A stretch of 48,017 bases of DNA from Pedobacter sp. (GCA_004210715.1 SEDB01000019.1:1-48017), one strand, 5' to 3'. Shown: positions 38,564 through 47,851, counted from the first letter of the stretch. Notes: a model not told the origin generated them from the letters alone. A program made the numbers and translations.

Positions 38564-39199
38564 CTAAAAACTAACTTTTCCCATATACTGGCTATTGCTT
38601 GCCCTGTTTCTATCATTTGATAAAATCGTAGCATAAACGGCTATGTCTTTTCCAGCGGGCATAAATTCAACTTGAAAATCATAGTGTCCACTTCCTCGCT
38701 CCGTTCCATTTAAGGTGCCGGCTAAGTGTGTATGGTTATTGTGGTAGCAAATTAAAATCGCTAATAAGTCTGTGGGTTTTGCAGATCCGGTAAAATTTGG
38801 TTTCCAGCTAAAGTGTAGCTTACCTGGCTCAGTCATCTCCATTTGAAGATCAATAAGAGGAGGCAGATCTCCACAGCTGATCACGATTTTTTGATAATCA
38901 ATCTCATAGTTGGGGTATTCTCCGATAATAATATCCTTATTAAAGCGATGTGCAGCATTTTGGGCTGAGTGTTCTGCCGTCTGGTTTTTGAAGGAGATTG
39001 CAAAGAATTCAGTTAAAGGATTTCTCCATTCATTAAAATATTTAAATCTTGCACGGCTTGCCAGTTGTTTCAAAGTGGGTGGTTTTGTTGATAGTTTGGG
39101 CAATCCCTTGATATAATCTTTATTCCTTAGGCTATACCCTACTATTGAACCGACTTTACCAGAAAAGCCACCAAGTGCTCCATTTTTTAAACGTCCCAT
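38564..39199 (-). CDS. DUF6266 family protein
   Basis: MGRLKNGALGGFSGKVGSIVGYSLRNKDYIKGLP N-terminus typical of DUF6266. Confidence 0.8.
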   Translation of the reverse strand: MGRLKNGALGGFSGKVGSIVGYSLRNKDYIKGLPKLSTKPPTLKQLASRARFKYFNEWRNPLTEFFAISFKNQTAEHSAQNAAHRFNKDIIIGEYPNYEIDYQKIVISCGDLPPLIDLQMEMTEPGKLHFSWKPNFTGSAKPTDLLAILICYHNNHTHLAGTLNGTERGSGHYDFQVEFMPAGKDIAVYATILSNDRNRASNSQYMGKVSF

Positions 39200-39269
39200 A
39201 TTTCTCTGAATTACTATACTAAATTTAAAATAAGAAAATACTTTTATTCATCTGAAAATAATCTAGTTA

Positions 39270-39309
39270 CTCCGATGGTTCTCCGATGAAAGTCCGATTC
39301 TACTCCGAT
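39270..39309. promoter_or_regulatory. four-copy 11-bp-spaced TCCGAT direct-repeat array
   Basis: TCCGAT starts at 39271, 39282, 39293 and 39304 (exact 11-bp period). Confidence 0.7.
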
Positions 39310-39544
39310 TGATTTCACTAGTAAATGATAATTCTTTCGAAAGTTGATAGGAGGTTCTGAAGTCAGTTATGATTTGAAAAATTTACTGTTGGTACTCGGA
39401 ACTAATTTATCGCATGCTGCTCGCCATTGGTTTGCTACATTGCCGGTCATTTTTTTAATTCCAATTTGACATTATTTAGGTTAGAGGTTATAGCGATTGT
39501 GGAGTTATGCTTATATTTAATAATCAATAATTTAATTCATTCCG

Positions 39545-40687
39545 ATGAGGCCATATCTTTTGCTTTTCTTATCATTGATTGTTGGATCGGCTTTTTCACA
39601 GCAGCAATCAGGCAATAACCAGTTTTCATTAACAGGTACAACAAATCTTAAAGATGGAGAGATTGTCTTTATGCAATATGCGGGTATTAATGATTCGACT
39701 GTCGTAAAAGATGGTAAATTTTTCTTCAAAGGCAATGTTGATGAACCTACATTTGCGGCAATAAGTAACGGGAAAACAAATGTATTAGATGGGCCGAAAT
39801 CAGTTAGATTCTTCATTGAACCTGTTAAAATGGATATTATCGCATCGAAGGATAAATTTTACAAGTCAAAACTATCAGGTTCTGAAACACAGAAAGCTTT
39901 AGATGAGCTTAATTTAAGAGATGAATATGACGAGATTCGGGAAGGACTTGAGTTTTGGGCCAGCAAAATTCAAAAAGAGGGAAGTACAGAATTATATCAA
40001 GCAAGCTTAGATTCTGTTTATAGAAAAAGGTCTCAATTGTTTAACATTATTAACGAAAGAAAATTAACTTATCTTAAAAATAATCCTAACTCATATTTAA
40101 GCCCATATTTATTAGTCGCCCAAAATAGCCTTTCTCAGGATTCAATTAGATTCTACTACAATCAATTGTCGCCAGTTGTGCAGAATAGTGTTTGGGGCAG
40201 AATGGCTTACAAGCAATTAAATTATAAGAGTTTAAGTAATGTTGGGCAATATGCTCCAGTTTTCCGGGCAAACTCTTTAACAAATGAAGAAATATTGTTG
40301 AGTAATTTTAAGGATAAACAATATGTCTTGCTTGATTTTTGGGGTACCTGGTGTGTAAAATGTAGGGAACTAAGTCCTAATTTAATTTCGTTTTATAAGC
40401 AATACCAAACTAAAGGGTTGGAAATTATAAGTATAGCAAACGATCATGATCGACAGGCATGGAAAAATGCAATTTCACTTGATAAAACTGGATTATTGAA
40501 GCATGTTTTATTAAAGGATGTTAATCTTGTCGAGCCGAATGACGGTCTGTTGACTCAATATAGTATAGGTGCTTTCCCAACATTTATTTTAATTGATAAA
40601 GAAGGAAAAATTGCTGGTCGTTACGTAGGGTCGGGTAATGAGTTTCATATTGATTTAAAAAATAAGTTGAAAGAAATTTTCGAGTAA
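39545..40687 (+). CDS. TlpA-like thioredoxin family protein with DUF4369-like N-terminus
   Basis: VLLDFWGTWCVKCRELSPNLISFYKQY (CxxC) and FPTFILIDKEGKIAGRYVG. Confidence 0.9.
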   Translation: MRPYLLLFLSLIVGSAFSQQQSGNNQFSLTGTTNLKDGEIVFMQYAGINDSTVVKDGKFFFKGNVDEPTFAAISNGKTNVLDGPKSVRFFIEPVKMDIIASKDKFYKSKLSGSETQKALDELNLRDEYDEIREGLEFWASKIQKEGSTELYQASLDSVYRKRSQLFNIINERKLTYLKNNPNSYLSPYLLVAQNSLSQDSIRFYYNQLSPVVQNSVWGRMAYKQLNYKSLSNVGQYAPVFRANSLTNEEILLSNFKDKQYVLLDFWGTWCVKCRELSPNLISFYKQYQTKGLEIISIANDHDRQAWKNAISLDKTGLLKHVLLKDVNLVEPNDGLLTQYSIGAFPTFILIDKEGKIAGRYVGSGNEFHIDLKNKLKEIFE

Positions 40688-40726
40688 ATGCCTTCAATCC
40701 AATTGAAATATCATCTCTTTTTATTT

Positions 40727-40734
40727 TACTTTTG
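40727..40734 (+). promoter_or_regulatory. candidate Bacteroidota -7 box upstream of murB
   Basis: TACTTTTG (TAnnTTTG), with a TTG at 40703-40705. Confidence 0.65.
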
Positions 40735-40754
40735 TGCACAATCACAAAATCAAT

Positions 40755-41771
40755 ATGCTTCACATTCAAGAAAACATTTCGCTTAAGCCTTACAACTCTT
40801 TCGGTATCGATGTTAAGGCAAATTATTTCGCCGAAATTTTTTCTGAAGCAGATTTAGCAGCGTTATACCACAACGAGATCACACAAGCGCAAAAAAACTT
40901 AATTATTGGCGGTGGGAGCAATGTTCTCTTTACTCAAGATTATAACGGCTTGGTTATTAAGATCAGTATCAAAGGAATCGAATCGCGGGCAGATGGTAAA
41001 AATATTCTGGTTACTGCTGGTGCTGGTGAAATTTGGAACGACTTTGTAAGCTACTGTGTAGAGAATAATTATGCAGGCGTAGAAAATCTAAGTTTAATTC
41101 CAGGCACTGTTGGTGCTTCGCCCATTCAAAATATTGGCGCTTACGGTGTAGAATTGAAAGATGTTTTTGAAAGTTGTTCTGCCTTCGAAATTAAAACAGG
41201 TAAAATAAAGACTTTTAATTTCAATGATTGCCATTTTGGATATCGTGAAAGTGTTTTTAAAGGCGAATTAAAAGGGCAATATATTATTACTTCGGTAACC
41301 TTTCATTTAGCCTCAGAACCTCAAATAAACACTTCATACGGGGCAATTGAAGCCGAATTGCAAAATAGGGGAGTCGAAACTCCAACTATTGCAGATGTGT
41401 CTTCAGCAGTTGCTCACATCAGGGTAAGTAAATTGCCTGATCCTTCAACCATAGGCAATGCCGGTAGCTTTTTCAAGAATCCAGTTATCGAAAAATATGA
41501 ATTTGCGGCCATTGTAGCGAAACATCCCGATGTGGTGCATTATCCAACGGCAGATGATAAAATAAAACTTGCTGCAGGTTGGTTAATTGAGCAGTGTGGT
41601 TATAAAGGTAAAATTGAAGGCAATACGGGTACCTGGAAAAATCAGGCTTTGGTTTTAGTTAACCATGGCGGTGCAACTGGCACGGAGGTTTATAATTTTT
41701 CTGCACAAATTATAGACAGTGTAAAGTCCACTTTTGGAGTCACTCTTGAACGTGAGGTAAATATTCTGTGA
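40755..41771 (+). CDS. murB: UDP-N-acetylmuramate dehydrogenase
   Basis: NLIIGGGSNVLFTQDYNGLVIKI, LSLIPGTVGASPIQNIGAYGVE, GNAGSFFKNP, AGWLIEQCGYKG. Start placed at ATG 40755. Confidence 0.96.
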   Translation: MLHIQENISLKPYNSFGIDVKANYFAEIFSEADLAALYHNEITQAQKNLIIGGGSNVLFTQDYNGLVIKISIKGIESRADGKNILVTAGAGEIWNDFVSYCVENNYAGVENLSLIPGTVGASPIQNIGAYGVELKDVFESCSAFEIKTGKIKTFNFNDCHFGYRESVFKGELKGQYIITSVTFHLASEPQINTSYGAIEAELQNRGVETPTIADVSSAVAHIRVSKLPDPSTIGNAGSFFKNPVIEKYEFAAIVAKHPDVVHYPTADDKIKLAAGWLIEQCGYKGKIEGNTGTWKNQALVLVNHGGATGTEVYNFSAQIIDSVKSTFGVTLEREVNIL

Positions 41772-41898
41772 CGAAAACGCGGTTGAAATAATTTTTAGGG
41801 TTTTACAAGCATGCCAAAAAAAGTTGGTATTAAGTTTGTTTAGGTTAATGCGAATGAACATCAATTCATTTTGTAAATCATACCTAAAGCTAAATATC

Positions 41899-42429
41899 AT
41901 GACAAAATTTGAATTCAATCATCTGGTTAACCATCACTCAGTATCATTAAGATCATATGCTTTAAACTTCACAAAAGATGCGGAAGATGCGAACGATCTA
42001 GTTCAGGATACCATGTTGAAAGCGATCACTTATTACAATAAGTTTAAAGAAGGAACGAATTTAAAAGGTTGGTTGTTTACCATCATGAAAAATACCTTTA
42101 TCAACAATTACCGTCGTTTGGTTAAAACAAATACTTTAATTACGCAAAGTGAAGATATTTCTTCAGCTAATTTATCATATAGTGCAACAAAAAATCAAGC
42201 TGAAAGTAAATTCGTTCTTGGTGATATCGATAAAGCGTTGGCGCAATTGCCAGAAGAATATTATGTGCCTTTTATCCGTTATTTCGAAGGGTATAAGTAT
42301 CACGAGATTGCAGATATGCTACAAATTCCAATTGGTACGGTAAAAACCCGTATTCACGTTGCAAGAGGAATACTTAAAAAATACCTTAAAACATATTCCA
42401 AAGATATTGCCATTACAGAAATGGCTTAA
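41899..42429 (+). CDS. RNA polymerase sigma factor (ECF sigma-70 family)
   Basis: Start re-assigned to MTKFEFNHLVNHH; DANDLVQDTMLKAI, region 4 YKYHEIADMLQIPIGTVKTRIHVARGILKK. Confidence 0.93.
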   Translation: MTKFEFNHLVNHHSVSLRSYALNFTKDAEDANDLVQDTMLKAITYYNKFKEGTNLKGWLFTIMKNTFINNYRRLVKTNTLITQSEDISSANLSYSATKNQAESKFVLGDIDKALAQLPEEYYVPFIRYFEGYKYHEIADMLQIPIGTVKTRIHVARGILKKYLKTYSKDIAITEMA

Positions 42430-42450
42430 GCACATCAATTGAAAAATAGA

Positions 42451-42476
42451 GGCTCAGATTTATCTGGGCCTTTTTT
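42451..42476 (+). terminator. intrinsic terminator of the sigma factor gene
   Basis: GGCTCAGA-ttta-TCTGGGCC followed by TTTTTT. Confidence 0.85.
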
Positions 42477-42792
42477 ATAATTTCTTTTTTGTGGAGCGCA
42501 GTTTCCAGGTCATTAGATTAGGGTTCTCTCCCGCTTTTCCTCCTGCCGTAAAAGCCTGTGGAGTGTTAAAGTTAAACGGCAACATCAATACAGTGGCTTA
42601 TAACGGCATCCGATTAATTGGGTCTGGTAACATCGGTTTGAAATATAAAGGTTTGTAGTTAACGATCTTGATCTGCCTATATTTTTTCTGCTCCCCAAAT
42701 TTCCAAAACTATTTGCGTTGTAAAAAACTGTGAAAATCTTTTGATCAGCGTGGATTATAAGGATGGTAGAATAGGAATGTTGTATCACGCAA

Positions 42793-42819
42793 AAGGCCCG
42801 GAAAAATCCAGGCCTTATT
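42793..42819 (+). terminator. candidate hairpin/terminator in orphan intergenic DNA
   Basis: AAGGCCcGGA-aaaa-TCCaGGCCTT then ATTT. Confidence 0.5.
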
Positions 42820-42982
42820 TGCTTATCATATATTTGGTTAGTTGATTCTTATTTTTGCTTTCAACAATTCTCCTTCTCTTTCGTTTCGAAACAAATGCAA
42901 ACCTCGAACAATATTACGTTTTTGAGGTTATTTGCAGTGTTTTTGTTTTGTGGATATAAAGATAAGGGAAATTTTAAATTTG

Positions 42983-44467
42983 TCAAGCTTTTTTTATCTT
43001 TTTTATTATTTCTTTTGCTACCACTTGGCCAGATATGATTGCGGGAGGCACTCCAGGGCCTGGAACCGTCAATTGGCCTGTGTATAACATGTTTGTTACT
43101 TTGTGGTTTTTCATCTTTGGTTTTAAAAAAGCAGTTTGTTTCAAAGTGTTTGCTAATCCGTAAGCGTTTCCCTTAAAGGCGTGATAATCTTCGATGAAAT
43201 CATTCATGGCATAACTTCTTTTAAACAGAATATTATTTCGAATGTCATTGCCCGTTAAATCTTTGAATCGTTTTAGTATCAAATCAAAATATTCTTCACG
43301 TTTAGCTTCACTGTCTTCCAATCCCGGTGCTACCGGAATTAGGAAGAATAAATTTTCTGCACCATCCGGCGCTACACGATCATCAGTTACCGAAGGACAG
43401 CAAGCATAAAATAATGGTTTGCTAGGCCATTTCGCATCTGTATAGATTTCTTCCGCATGATTGTCGAAATTTTCATCGAAGAAAAGGTTATGATGAAGAA
43501 TGTTATCGAGTTTTTTATCTAAAGCAATATAAAACAGCAGGCAGGAGGGAGCCATTGTTCTCGATTCCCAGTATTTTTCATCGTAATTTCGATAGGGTTG
43601 GTCTAAAAGATGCTGATCAATGTGATGATAATCTGCGTTGCCTATCAAAAATTCAATTTTAAAGTTCCCTTGATCTGTTACTACTTCTTCAGCAACATTA
43701 TTTTTAACTATAATTTTTTTCACTTCCGTATTGAAGATGAACTTTACACCCTGCTGCTCAGCAATGTTTTGCATGGCAGATACAATTTTATGCATTCCTC
43801 CGAGCGGGTACCAGGTTCCCAGAATCAAATCAGCATAATTCATTAAGCTATACAAGGCTGGAGTATTCTGAGGTGTGGCGCCTAAAAATAAAACCGGAAA
43901 TTCTAAAAGCTTTCGTAGTTTTTCATTTTTAAAAAGCTGGTGCACGTGCTTGCGCATATTGCCTAAAAGCTGCAATTTAATTCCGCTTATGGCCAAGCGT
44001 GGGTCAAAGTATTCCATCACGCTATGTGATGGCTTGAAAACATACTCATTCATACCAATGGTATATTTATATTTAGCCTGAGCCAAAAATACATCCAGAT
44101 TTTTACTGCTGTTGGGTTCTAAAGTTTCGAAAAGCTGATAGAGTTCTTGCTGTGTGGATGGAACATCCAAGGTGTCGTCTTTGCCAAAGTAGATTCTATA
44201 AGAAGGACTTAGTCTGATGAGTTCGTAAAAATCACTGGTTGTTTTGTCGAAAAGCTGAAAGAAATTTTCGAAAATATCAGGCATCCAATACCAGCTTGGA
44301 CCCATGTCAAAAGTAAAACCATCTTTCACCCATGTTCTGGCTCGGCCACCAGCCATTTCATTTTTTTCTAAAACAGTAACATCAAAACCATCTTTAGCTA
44401 AGATCGCAGCGGCAGAAAGCCCTGCGAAACCAGCGCCGATAATGGTTACCGTTGGTTTTTTATCCAT
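42983..44467 (-). CDS. crtI: phytoene desaturase family protein
   Basis: VTIIGAGFAGLSAAAILAKDGFDVTVLEKNEMAGGRARTW, FTFDMGPSWYWMPDIFENFF, C-terminal LYTGQLTVPGPGVPPAIISGQVVAKEI. Confidence 0.93.
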   Translation of the reverse strand: MDKKPTVTIIGAGFAGLSAAAILAKDGFDVTVLEKNEMAGGRARTWVKDGFTFDMGPSWYWMPDIFENFFQLFDKTTSDFYELIRLSPSYRIYFGKDDTLDVPSTQQELYQLFETLEPNSSKNLDVFLAQAKYKYTIGMNEYVFKPSHSVMEYFDPRLAISGIKLQLLGNMRKHVHQLFKNEKLRKLLEFPVLFLGATPQNTPALYSLMNYADLILGTWYPLGGMHKIVSAMQNIAEQQGVKFIFNTEVKKIIVKNNVAEEVVTDQGNFKIEFLIGNADYHHIDQHLLDQPYRNYDEKYWESRTMAPSCLLFYIALDKKLDNILHHNLFFDENFDNHAEEIYTDAKWPSKPLFYACCPSVTDDRVAPDGAENLFFLIPVAPGLEDSEAKREEYFDLILKRFKDLTGNDIRNNILFKRSYAMNDFIEDYHAFKGNAYGLANTLKQTAFLKPKMKNHKVTNMLYTGQLTVPGPGVPPAIISGQVVAKEIIKKIKKA

Positions 44468-44623
44468 AATGTAAATAAAAGAATTTTTGATGGTTTTGTT
44501 TGGTGTAATTTGTCTTTATCACATTAAAAATGAGATAACAGTTTTTATGTAGCCATGAAAATGTTATTTTGTGACAATCCTTATTTTATCTGTTAATATC
44601 ATTTTAATTAATTTCAAATTTTC

Positions 44624-45958
44624 ATGAAATCAACGATTACATTTTCGCTCTTAACTTTTCTATTAATATTAAAATCTTATGGTCAGGAAATTAATACGAA
44701 AAAGTTAGATAGCTTCTTTAATGTATTAAAAGATCAAAATAAAACCATGGGAAGTTTTGCTGTTGCTAAAAATGGTAAAATCGTTTATGAAAGATCTTTG
44801 GGCTACAGTGCTTTAAGTCCGGATACTATTTTGGCAGGTTCGGCTACAAAATATAGAATAGGATCGATCTCTAAAATGTTTACAGCAGTAATGATCTTTC
44901 AACTTATTGATGAAGGCAAGTTATCATTAGATACAAAACTATCTAAATATTTCCCTCAAATGCCCGAAGGGGATAAGATATCGATAGCGAATTTATTATC
45001 ACACACCAGTGGATTAATGGATTACGTTAATGATGTTGCTGATAAAGATTGGATAACGAATCTACATTCGAAAGCCGAACTGCTGGACACAATCGCTAAA
45101 AGAAAGTTACATTTTACACCTGGAGAGAAGCAACAATATAGTAATTCGGGTTATTTGTTAATGGGCTACATTCTTGAAAAGATTACCGGGAAAACCTATA
45201 ACAGACTTCTCGAAACAAGAATTGTGAATAAAATAAATCTGAAAAATACAGTTTCTTCGATAGCAAATAACCTGGGAGAGCAGGAGGCCAGGCCTTACAG
45301 AATGATTCAAAAATGGACTGATATAAAAGATATTTACTTCCCGAATGTAATTGGCGTTGGAGATATTTTATCTACACCTGCAGATTTGCTCATTTTTATA
45401 AATGCACTATCATCAGGCAAACTCATTAGCCAGAAAAGTTATACGCAAATGAGTACCTTTATTGGTCGGAATCCTTTTGGTATGGGTTTGATTAGAGTTC
45501 CTTTTTACAAACAGGTTGGGCTAGGGCATAATGGCGGCACTTACGGAAGTTTCAGTGCTGTTTATCATTTTAAAGAAACTGGCATTTCTATTGCCTCTTG
45601 CATAAATGGCTTAAACTATCCTCTAAATGATATCAATGTTGCATTATTAACAATGAGCAATGGAATGCCGTTTCAGATACCAGATTTTAAATCGATGCCT
45701 TTAACAGCTGAAGAATTAGAGGCTTATCCTGGCGTTTATGTGAATAAAAAACTTCCTTTTAAAATGACAGTCGCCAAAAGTAATGGTGCGCTAACCGCTC
45801 AGGCAACAGGTCAATCGGCGTTTCCTTTAGAAGTTGTATCGAAAGATATATTTAAGTTTGATGGTGCAGGAATTGTGTTAGAATTCAATCTAGAAAAACG
45901 ACAAATGACTTTAAAGCAGGGCGGGATGGTTTATGTTTTTAGTAAAGAGGAAAATTAA
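44624..45958 (+). CDS. serine hydrolase (beta-lactamase/class C family)
   Basis: YRIGSISKMFTAVMIFQL (SxxK), QQYSNSGYLLMGYILE (YxN), GHNGGTYGSF. Confidence 0.93.
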   Translation: MKSTITFSLLTFLLILKSYGQEINTKKLDSFFNVLKDQNKTMGSFAVAKNGKIVYERSLGYSALSPDTILAGSATKYRIGSISKMFTAVMIFQLIDEGKLSLDTKLSKYFPQMPEGDKISIANLLSHTSGLMDYVNDVADKDWITNLHSKAELLDTIAKRKLHFTPGEKQQYSNSGYLLMGYILEKITGKTYNRLLETRIVNKINLKNTVSSIANNLGEQEARPYRMIQKWTDIKDIYFPNVIGVGDILSTPADLLIFINALSSGKLISQKSYTQMSTFIGRNPFGMGLIRVPFYKQVGLGHNGGTYGSFSAVYHFKETGISIASCINGLNYPLNDINVALLTMSNGMPFQIPDFKSMPLTAEELEAYPGVYVNKKLPFKMTVAKSNGALTAQATGQSAFPLEVVSKDIFKFDGAGIVLEFNLEKRQMTLKQGGMVYVFSKEEN

Positions 45959-46044
45959 TTGGTTATATAAATAGGTAATGAAAATTGAATGTTTTCTGGC
46001 GATTCAATCCGGGGGTTCACCGGGTTAAACCAATTCTGTTTTCA

Positions 46045-46052
46045 TACCTTTG
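46045..46052 (+). promoter_or_regulatory. candidate Bacteroidota -7 box
   Basis: TACCTTTG (TAnnTTTG) ending 9 nt before the ATG at 46062; overlaps the ORF-track TTG start at 46050. Confidence 0.6.
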
Positions 46053-46061
46053 CCCCAACAC

Positions 46062-46592
46062 ATGATTAAAAAACATATTTTATTTTTTCTGCTCCTGGTT
46101 TCAGTATCCATTTGCAAAGCCCAGTTATCACCAAAAGAAATTTCTGTTTTAAAGGCTGATCTCGTAAAAGCGGTTGAAAGTTCGAGGCTTACAGATTCGC
46201 TTTATAAAAAGCTCTCAAAACTACCGAATAAAACCCCGCTCATTACAGCTTATACCGGTACATTAGAAGCGTTGAAGGCCAAGCATTCATGGAATCCTTA
46301 CAACAAAATAAAATATGTAAAAGTTTCTTTAAAAACCATCCAGCGGGCAATTGATTCGGACAAAGAAAACATGGAAATACGTTTCATGCGTTTCTCGATT
46401 GAGCATTACACACCAGGTTTTTTAGGTTTTAGTAAAGATTTGGATTTAGATCGTAAAGAAATTATTAAACATTATCAAAACCAAAATTTTGGCATTGCCG
46501 ATAATATTTTGATCAAAAACGTTGCTAAATTTATGATTGATAGTAAGCGGTGTACAACTGAAGAAATTAAAATTTTAAAGAAATTCATCTAA
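46062..46592 (+). CDS. conserved-looking secreted protein of unknown function in the carotenoid locus
   Basis: MIKKHILFFLLLVSVSICKAQ signal peptide; stop TAATG overlaps the start of the lycopene cyclase gene. Confidence 0.7.
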   Translation: MIKKHILFFLLLVSVSICKAQLSPKEISVLKADLVKAVESSRLTDSLYKKLSKLPNKTPLITAYTGTLEALKAKHSWNPYNKIKYVKVSLKTIQRAIDSDKENMEIRFMRFSIEHYTPGFLGFSKDLDLDRKEIIKHYQNQNFGIADNILIKNVAKFMIDSKRCTTEEIKILKKFI

Positions 46593-47284
46593 TGAACTAT
46601 ATATACTTGCTCATCAATATTGCTGTAATTTTTTTTCCTTTGGTGCTATCGTTCGATAAAAAAGTTCATTTTTTTAGTAAATGGAAATTTGTAATTCCGG
46701 CGATATTGCTAACAGGAATTGTTTTTTTAATATGGGATTTATTGTTTGTTAAACTCAATGTATGGTCATTTAATCCCGACTATCTGGTTGGCATTAGCCT
46801 ATGGGGTTTGCCATTAGAAGAAATGATGTTTTTTTTAACGGTACCCTATGCCTGCATTTTTATTTACGAATGCTTAAATGCGTATTTCCCGAAAAATGAT
46901 TTGCAGAAATATAGTTTGGCGGTGAGCCATGCCTTGCTCGGGATTTGTTTTGCCATTCTTTTCTTTGGCTACACACGTTGGTACACATTAATCAACTTCG
47001 GTTTTCTGTTAATTGTGCTTTTCGCTGTAGAATATGTTAACCAGAAGCTGCGGTTTATGTATAAGTTTTACCGGGCATATTTAGTTTCGTTGATTCCTTT
47101 TTACATTGTCAACGGCTTTTTAACGGCCATTCCGGTGGTGATTTATAATAACAATGAGAATTTAAATTTTAGGGTAGGTACCATTCCTTTCGAAGATCAT
47201 TTCTATTTAATGTCGTTACTGTTGATGAATGTTTATTTATATGAGTATTTTAAAAGCAGGGCAGTTAACAAAGAACTTTCTTAA
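46592..47284 (+). CDS. lycopene cyclase domain-containing protein
   Basis: Multi-TM protein with VWSFNPDYLVGISLWGLPLEEMMFFLTVPYACIFIYECLN (PxE/E motif of CrtYcd-type cyclases). Confidence 0.92.
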   Translation: MNYIYLLINIAVIFFPLVLSFDKKVHFFSKWKFVIPAILLTGIVFLIWDLLFVKLNVWSFNPDYLVGISLWGLPLEEMMFFLTVPYACIFIYECLNAYFPKNDLQKYSLAVSHALLGICFAILFFGYTRWYTLINFGFLLIVLFAVEYVNQKLRFMYKFYRAYLVSLIPFYIVNGFLTAIPVVIYNNNENLNFRVGTIPFEDHFYLMSLLLMNVYLYEYFKSRAVNKELS

Positions 47285-47328
47285 GATTTTTTGGAAATGA
47301 AAGGACAGAAGTGCATGGCGGTTTTGGT

Positions 47329-47413
47329 CCTGTCATTCGTTACAATCTTTTTTGGCAACATAACAGCACATTCACAGTTGCTGCTACAAAAAAGTATTTC
47401 CACTGCTGCCAGG
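47329..47413. repeat. dispersed intergenic element, family 1, copy C
   Basis: CCTG-TCATTCGTTACAAT-[CTTTTTTG...CAAAAAAG]-TATTTCCACTGCTGC-CAGG. Confidence 0.7.
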
Positions 47414-47477
47414 TTTATAAATAATGTTTCTGCGCCCTGCAAACCCTAAAAATGAAATGCAAATTTTGCCAGTTAGC

Positions 47478-47515
47478 CCCGATTGAAGCGAACACGAAGT
47501 AAAGCGGAAAGCGGG
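47478..47515. repeat. dispersed 38-bp intergenic repeat, family 2, copy F
   Basis: CCCGATTGAAGCGAACACGAAGTAAAGCGGAAAGCGGG; aligns with 12423-12460. Confidence 0.75.
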
Positions 47516-47566
47516 AAGAATGTTCTTATTTTGCACAGCAATTGCGCTTCTTAAAAAAAAATACAA

Positions 47567-47800
47567 ATGGATTTACCGGTTTATACCAAACAACAACTTG
47601 CATTAAGAAACGGACAGGATAAACCGCAGATTTGGGTGGCTTATAAAGGTTTGATTTATGATATGACCGAGAGCCGGTTATGGAAAAACGGTAAACATTA
47701 TGAACATTGGGCTGGGCAAGATTTAACAGATGAATTGCCTGATGCACCGCATACTGAAGCTGTTTTTGAAAAATTTACGCCAATAGCTAAAATGATCTAA
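47567..47800 (+). CDS. cytochrome b5 domain-containing protein
   Basis: 77 aa: YTKQQLALRNGQDKPQIWVAYKGLIYDMTESRLWKNGKHYEHWAGQDLTDELPDAPH. Confidence 0.85.
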   Translation: MDLPVYTKQQLALRNGQDKPQIWVAYKGLIYDMTESRLWKNGKHYEHWAGQDLTDELPDAPHTEAVFEKFTPIAKMI

Positions 47801-47807
47801 ATTAAGA

Positions 47808-47851
47808 AGCCGCAGATTTGCAGATCACTTTTAATCGGCAAACCTGCGGCT
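47808..47851. terminator. hairpin between convergent genes, probable terminator
   Basis: AGCCGCAGATTTGC / GCAAACCTGCGGCT (one mismatch in 14 bp), followed by AAATTTTTA. Confidence 0.7.

Noticed and set aside
38564-39199. DUF6266 gene as a mobile element or prophage marker
   Set aside because: No phage or transposase genes nearby; DUF6266 alone does not support that.
42585-42788. 67-aa minus-strand ORF
   Set aside because: No ribosome-binding or domain evidence; covers a likely decayed or non-coding segment.
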